In this document: piece by piece, positions 54,801-61,600 of the stretch
How the letters are laid out: the number at the start of each line of letters is the position of its first letter
Position numbering within the stretch: the stretch's first letter is position 1
Notes under the pieces: generated by a model
Database searches by the model: none
What the model saw: the letters and a program-made list of their open reading frames with translations, nothing else
What the model was told of the DNA's origin: nothing
DNA from: Bagarius yarrelli
Lineage: Eukaryota > Chordata > Actinopteri > Siluriformes > Sisoridae
Direction: 5' to 3'
Length of the DNA stretch: 64,000 nucleotides
NCBI GenBank assembly: GCA_005784505.1
Contig: VCAZ01000137.1
Coordinates: 1-64,000 of the forward strand
Translations under genes and position numbers: made by a program

Positions 54801-57800
54801 TTAAATAGAATCTTAATATTATTAAAGGATTATTAACATTGACCTAATAAGTAAAAATTAATAAAATAACACTGAGTTTTGGGCCTAATTTTGGTTCCCT
54901 TTGGATTTTTTCAGCATCAGCCTGGGCTCGAGTCTGTTTTGAAACCGAGGAAGTATGTCACATAGTTTAGCAGTCATTTACACAAACACAATCCTGCCAT
55001 ACGTGGGCCGAGAGTTGCTGCTTGAAACCAGGGGTTTTATTTTGTGCACATGCATAAAGTGTAATTGTTCACATGTGCAGCAGTTATCTTTTGCATTTAT
55101 TATTTTGTCACGCACAAAGTCACAAAACTCACAGTCTTTAAAGTGGTTGGCAAGTAATTGAGACAGACAGCTGAAGAGACGCACTGCGCAAAGCCGGGTT
55201 AGCAAGACAGACTGGAGAGAAATGCGCATAAACATCAAGCTTAGTTGTGGTGGAAATTCTGGATAATCTAGATTCGGGGGAGGAATACACAACACAAACA
55301 AAATACAATCTCTAAACAACATCTACACATATATGAAGGGTTTGTCAAATTTATAGCCACTAAAACAAAAAAAAAACTTAAAAGGTTTTGTTCTTCCTCC
55401 TGGTAGTCTAATCCGACGCAGCAATTGAAATTCCTCCTGCAATGGATGGTCTGAATTCATTAAAATTGAATGTGTTTTCATTAAATCCTGTCTAGGATAA
55501 ATTACAGTGTGTGACTCATTCAGTGAATTTTCCTGCCACTTTAAAAAGAATATTCAACCTCTTTCTATTTGATGATGTGAGAAACCCGAATCATGTGACA
55601 ATACAAAATCAATAAACTGATTCAATAAAAGATTGATAAAATAAAGTCAATCTTTTGGTGCATACATTAGATGCTGCCATCTTCCTCAAAAAACCTTCTT
55701 CGTTGAATTTTCTTACAAGAACTGATTTCTGAAGGACATTTTGACACAGGAAGGGGTCTCATGTAATTTGCGGGGGCCCTATGCAGCGTATGGGACTGAT
55801 CGGCTTTGCCAACCACACACACATTTTTCCTCAGTCATATAATATTCTTGTGCTCTGGCCAGTCATTAGCAGGTTCTCCAGTCTGTGTGGTGCAGAACTA
55901 GCCTAACTAGTGGAGGCAGTATAGCTGTTAAATTGCAGATTTATATACCGTGATTGATTGCATCATGACATTTATGTCCCTGTAGAAGGTGGAGACTCCA
56001 TTGCACATGGCTGCTCGGGCAGGACACTCTGAAGTGGCTCAGTTCCTGCTGCAAAATTCAGCCCAGGTGGACGCTAAGGCTAAGGTAGGTGTGTTTTAGC
56101 ACATAGAAGGACAACGTGAATTCATTTTCTCAGACCAGCTGCAGATTTCATAGATATCCGTCTTCCTGTCTTTCTGTACAGGATGATCAGACGCCGCTGC
56201 ACTGTGCAGCTCGGATGGGACATAAAGAGTTGGTCAAGCTGCTGTTAGAACATAAGGCCAATCCTGACTCAGCTACTACAGCTGGCCACACCCCTCTGCA
56301 CATTGCTGCCCGTGAGGGACACGCCCAGACAGCGCGCATACTGTTGGATGGCAATGCCCAACAAACCAAAATGACTAAGGTCAGGATTCTTCCGTCGGTT
56401 TTTCTGTATTTTATAGTCGGTTTTTCTTTTCCTCTGCTTTTAGCTATTGTGATTCAATTCAATTCTATCCTAATTTGTCATTTTCTGTTAAATCTACATT
56501 ATGTCTGCACAGTTAACCCTAAACAATTACAATAAGGGCATTAGAATTAGCAGAGATGCACAATATTTATCGGTCAGATTCATTAGGGTGAATCAGACTG
56601 ATTTATCTGATTCATCCGAATGCAAGTGACTGCAGCAAGTGTTGCCATACTGGGCCGGCTTCCATCCAGTGTTGCCAGATTGGGCCGGTTCCAGTCCTGT
56701 GTTGCCAGATTGGGCCGGTTCCCGCCCTGTGTTGCCAGATTGAAAGGGTTCTCACTCAATTGGGCTACTTTTGATGAAGTTAGACTGAAATAAATGCATT
56801 GAACTGTTTGATAATATTTGGGCTGCTTTTTGAACTGGCGAGGGTTTAGTATTAAATACAAATCAGATTTTTATTTATGTAATTGTTTATTGGGCGTCTT
56901 ATAAAAAAAATAAAAAACAGAATGATTTTCTATTCACCCGAGTGCAAAAACCGCAGATTATATAAAACAATTATATTATAAAAATATGAAATAATTGATT
57001 ATCCGTGGCAGAATTGGCCATGAGAAGGACTTGGATATCGGTATTGGTTTAGATTTTTCATATCATGCATCCCTAAAAATTGGGTAATGGCCTAATGTTA
57101 GATATTTGAGTTTGGTTTGGTGGTGGTGTATCTGTCTGTCTATATTCCAATCAAGTCTAAATGTAGGGCTGTGTATTGGCAAGGGCCTCATGATACAATA
57201 CACATTACAATACATGGGTCATCATACAATATATTACAAAATACAACAATGTATCACAATATACCAAAACACACTGGTGCCTTGACTCACAAGTTTAATT
57301 CGTTCTGTGACGGGAGTTCGTAACTCAATTGCTCGTAATTACTCATATGTCAAGTCATTTTTTCCAACTGAAATGAATGAAAAAATTTTTTTGTTATATG
57401 TTTTTAAATAAGAAAAATAAACGTATAAATAATAAATATTGTATAAAAGCAATCCAATGGGATGTACTGGAATAAACTGGTTTTATTAAGTATAATGTAC
57501 AGCATTTACCTTGGAGATCAGACGACTCCACTTGCTCCACTTGCTCAAAAGACTTGTTAGTTGGGACACTCGTCTGTTAAGATACCACTGTATATCGTAA
57601 TACTTCAAATAAAATAATGTAAAACAAATAGCTAAAAATAGAAAATCATCGGTGGGCTTTTTTCCCACCATGATTGTTTCTAAGACAGTGGCTTTATGTG
57701 TCAGGAGACAGAGGATACTATAGGAGGGGAGCAAGAAGTGGATATTAAATATTACAAAAATTAAAAATAAAATGTTTAAAACGATTTGTATTGATACTAA

Positions 57801-58606
57801 AGGTAATAATTTCGATACACTATTGTGGAAAAAATATATTGCAATAGTTTGCGCTATCAATAATTTTTACGCAGCCTTATTGAATTTGTCTTTATTATTA
57901 ATTAAAAAAAATAAAAATAAAAATCACCCTTTGTTTGGCAATGAGGTCACTGTTGATTATTCTCCGATACCAGCTCCTACAATGAGTCACTGGGTTTAAA
58001 CGCCATGTATTTCCAATAAAATGTTAATATAGGATATAAACACTTAAAACTACATATTTACTATAAATTAAAAAAAATGTGAAACAGGACTTCCAATACG
58101 AGTACGTTTGCTGTAAAAGTTATTGATTGTTGAATTGTTCCAGATGAATATATTAAAGATACAGATAAATATGTTAAAGATACAATAAAGGAACCATCAC
58201 TATGTGTTCTTTTATTCTTCAGCTTATTTGTATTACAATCTTTTTTTTTTATTTTTCATTTTTATTCTCATTCTTTTAATAAAACAGAAAGGCTTCACTC
58301 CTCTTCATGTGGCATGTAAATACGGGAAAGTGGATGTAGCCGAGCTTCTTCTGGACCGAGGAGCAAACCCAAATGCAGCAGGAAAGGTAATGCAGACACT
58401 GTATATGTATATGTGAGTGTGTCTGTCTGTCTGTCTGTTTTAATTAACATGTAACCAACTGCAGATATAAACTGAAAATCTGCAACTGTTCTCTATTTTC
58501 ACAGAACGGACTAACACCCCTACACGTAGCTGTTCATCACAACAACCTGGATGTGGTCAAGCTGCTGGTCAGCAAGGGTGGATCTCCACACAGTACAGCT
58601 AGAGTA

Positions 58607-58646
<40 letters not shown>

Positions 58647-61600
58647 TACATGCTGTACATAACATTTACCTTACACAAAATGTTATATTTAAATAGAATA
58701 AATATTAAAAAGGGCAGCACGGTGGCTCAGTGTTTAGCCTTACAGCAAGAAGGTCCCGGGTTTGATTCCCCTGCAGGGGTCTTTCTGTGTGGAGTTTGGA
58801 GTCACTTTTTGGACAGATGATTTATTTCTTCATTTACTTATGTATTTGGATATTTTTTTAAATTATATTTATTGTAAGCATTTTTTTAAATAGGTCTCAT
58901 TTAGCTGAAAGGTTTAGCAAATATTTTGATTGGAAGTTAAAGGCCCTATGAAATAAGAGGTTGGGCCCCCAGAGTGGACTTAATTTTGCCAAGTAGGATG
59001 TGATCTTCGATTATTAACATCTTTTTTTGATCCTGAATTAACTTTTCAATCAACCAGTCATAACCATCTGATGTCATCAGTGTGTGTCGATCAAACCGCC
59101 TCGATCCATTATTAAATCTTTCCTTTTGATTAAACTGATTAAATGCTGAAAAATCTCTGATTGTCTGAGACTAAAAATTCATTGATTCTGGATTGATTTA
59201 CTGATACTGACGATTCCTGGATTAAGATTAAATCACAACCTGAAATTAGACTATAAACGATATTAAAATAATTGCTGATAATTAGGAAACAACAATTAGT
59301 GAATTTAGACTGTATCGATTCTAATGATCCAAAATAAACATGAATGAATTGATTCAGTGAATCATAAAGAATCACTAATGAACAATTGAGTGTAAAATGT
59401 TGTGAAATGGTGAACCTGTAGAACCGCAATAGAGCAACGTTCTTACTATAAAACAGGCTTTAACTTTATTACATTAAATCACAACCTTTAAACATTTAAC
59501 AATCACAAGACTGATTTTATAACCATAAATTACAAATATATCTATAAATTTACTTTTTATTACTACACACACACCTAAATCCATTTTACTGCACACACAC
59601 ATCTATTTCTGGTCCTGAAGGTGAGGGAAATGTTCACACATTAACTAAACTGCACACACATGTTATATACAATTGTTCAGTACAGCATGTGATGTTTTAC
59701 AGACGCGTTTAGATATTTCATGTTTTTTATTTAATAAATATAATATAACAGGTTAGTTTACAAGGAGGAAAAGATTAAAAAACGGTTTGAGTCGGTTTAA
59801 TCGACACACACTGATGACATCAGATGATTATGATTGGTTGATAAAAATACTGATCCAGGATCACATCCTACTTGACAAATTCACTCCCACCAACCCTCCA
59901 CCCCACCCATTCCACACAGATACTACTAATAAAATAAATTCCCCAACCCCCTCAGAAGCACCCCTAAATATGTAATATTACGATTCAAAGTGTTTTTTAA
60001 AAGTTATTTCTTTTAAAATTGACAGAAGTTATATGTGAATATATATTTCTCACTTTTTCAGAACGGTTACACGCCACTGCACATTGCTGCTAAGCAGAAT
60101 CAGCTGGAGGTGGCCAGCAGTCTGTTACAGTCCGGAGCCAATGCCAATGTAGAGTCCCTGCAAGGCATCACACCACTCCATCTGGCTGCTCAGGAGGGAC
60201 GACCTGACATGGTGGCCTTACTCATCTCTAAACAGGCCAACGTCAACCTCGGCAACAAGGTTACTGCACATACCAGTCCAGTTTATCATCAAAACACACC
60301 TGAAGAGTGCAAATATTTACTTAATAAAATCGTTTCAGAGATAAAACCTTGGCCTGAGTGATGGTTAATATTCAGTACAACGGTCCAATAAACAGAGAAA
60401 TTTCAGATGACAGAATCACTGAATTCAGTGTGTGACGTCTGTGTAGGGACAAATTTAGACCTAATGGGTCATCACCCAGATTGGTTAAGTTAAACTTTGC
60501 ATGTAAATGATTTAAACATCTATAAGGACAGGCTAGGTTGTTCGATTTCTCCCTCATTCTCTTTATTGCTATTTAAATTAGGGAGGCAAAATATTTGTTC
60601 AGGACAGATAAATTACCTGGTGATACGGATGAAAATGACCTCTTTTTTATTCCTTTAATAAACAAATGAAATCTGATGAATAGATCTGATAAATTACGAC
60701 ATGACGGTCAATCAGTCTGATTTATCCGAGAACAACCTCCCGCTTAAGATTAGAATGGCTCCTTCACTATCCATCTTCCAAAACACACTTGTTCAATCTG
60801 TCCCATGAATATCCCTTCTTATATCACTCCACTGTTCTGAATGTTTATCTGTCGTTCCTTTGGTTTGATTATTTATTATTCTGGTGTAGGTGTCTATGGT
60901 CTGATTTTAATGTACAGCACTTTGGTCAGTCCTGTGGCTGTTTTTAAATGTGCTTTATAAATAAATGAACTTGAACTTGAAATGATGCACAAAAGTCAGG
61001 AAGTTATTATAAAAATGTGTTTTTTTATTTTACAAAATTATATAGAAATTGCAAAAATATTCTGTTTGTTTGCACGTCCAAATCAGTGCAAGGTTTTGCT
61101 CAATTGCTTTAGCAGTGATGCAGAATCTTTGTGTGTGTGTGTGTGTGTGTGTGTATAGAGCGGTCTGACGCCACTGCACCTGGTGGCTCAGGAGGGGCAT
61201 GTGGGCATTGCAGACATGCTGGTAAAACAGGGTGCCTCAGTCTATGCAGCTTCAAGGGTAAATATTCTTCCTTTCTTTCTCTTACACACACATACACACA
61301 TACACACACACTAAAATGCATTCCAAAGTTGCTTTTATAAACCTGTTTGGTTTAGCATTGACATTTGTGAGTAAGAGTTACTGAATTAGTAAAAATGGTT
61401 GAAGTTGATTGGTAGGCAGCAGTGATTCAGCTTTGACCCCTGACCCTTTATTACACACCTCTTATTCCAATCTAACCTCCCGATCAATGTGCTTAAATAG
61501 AAGCCCAGCTATAGGCACTGTTATATCGGTGGACACTGACCCTCCCATCCAACTGTAGAGATTTGGAGGCGAATAGTACTGCTTTTTTACACTTGTTTTG

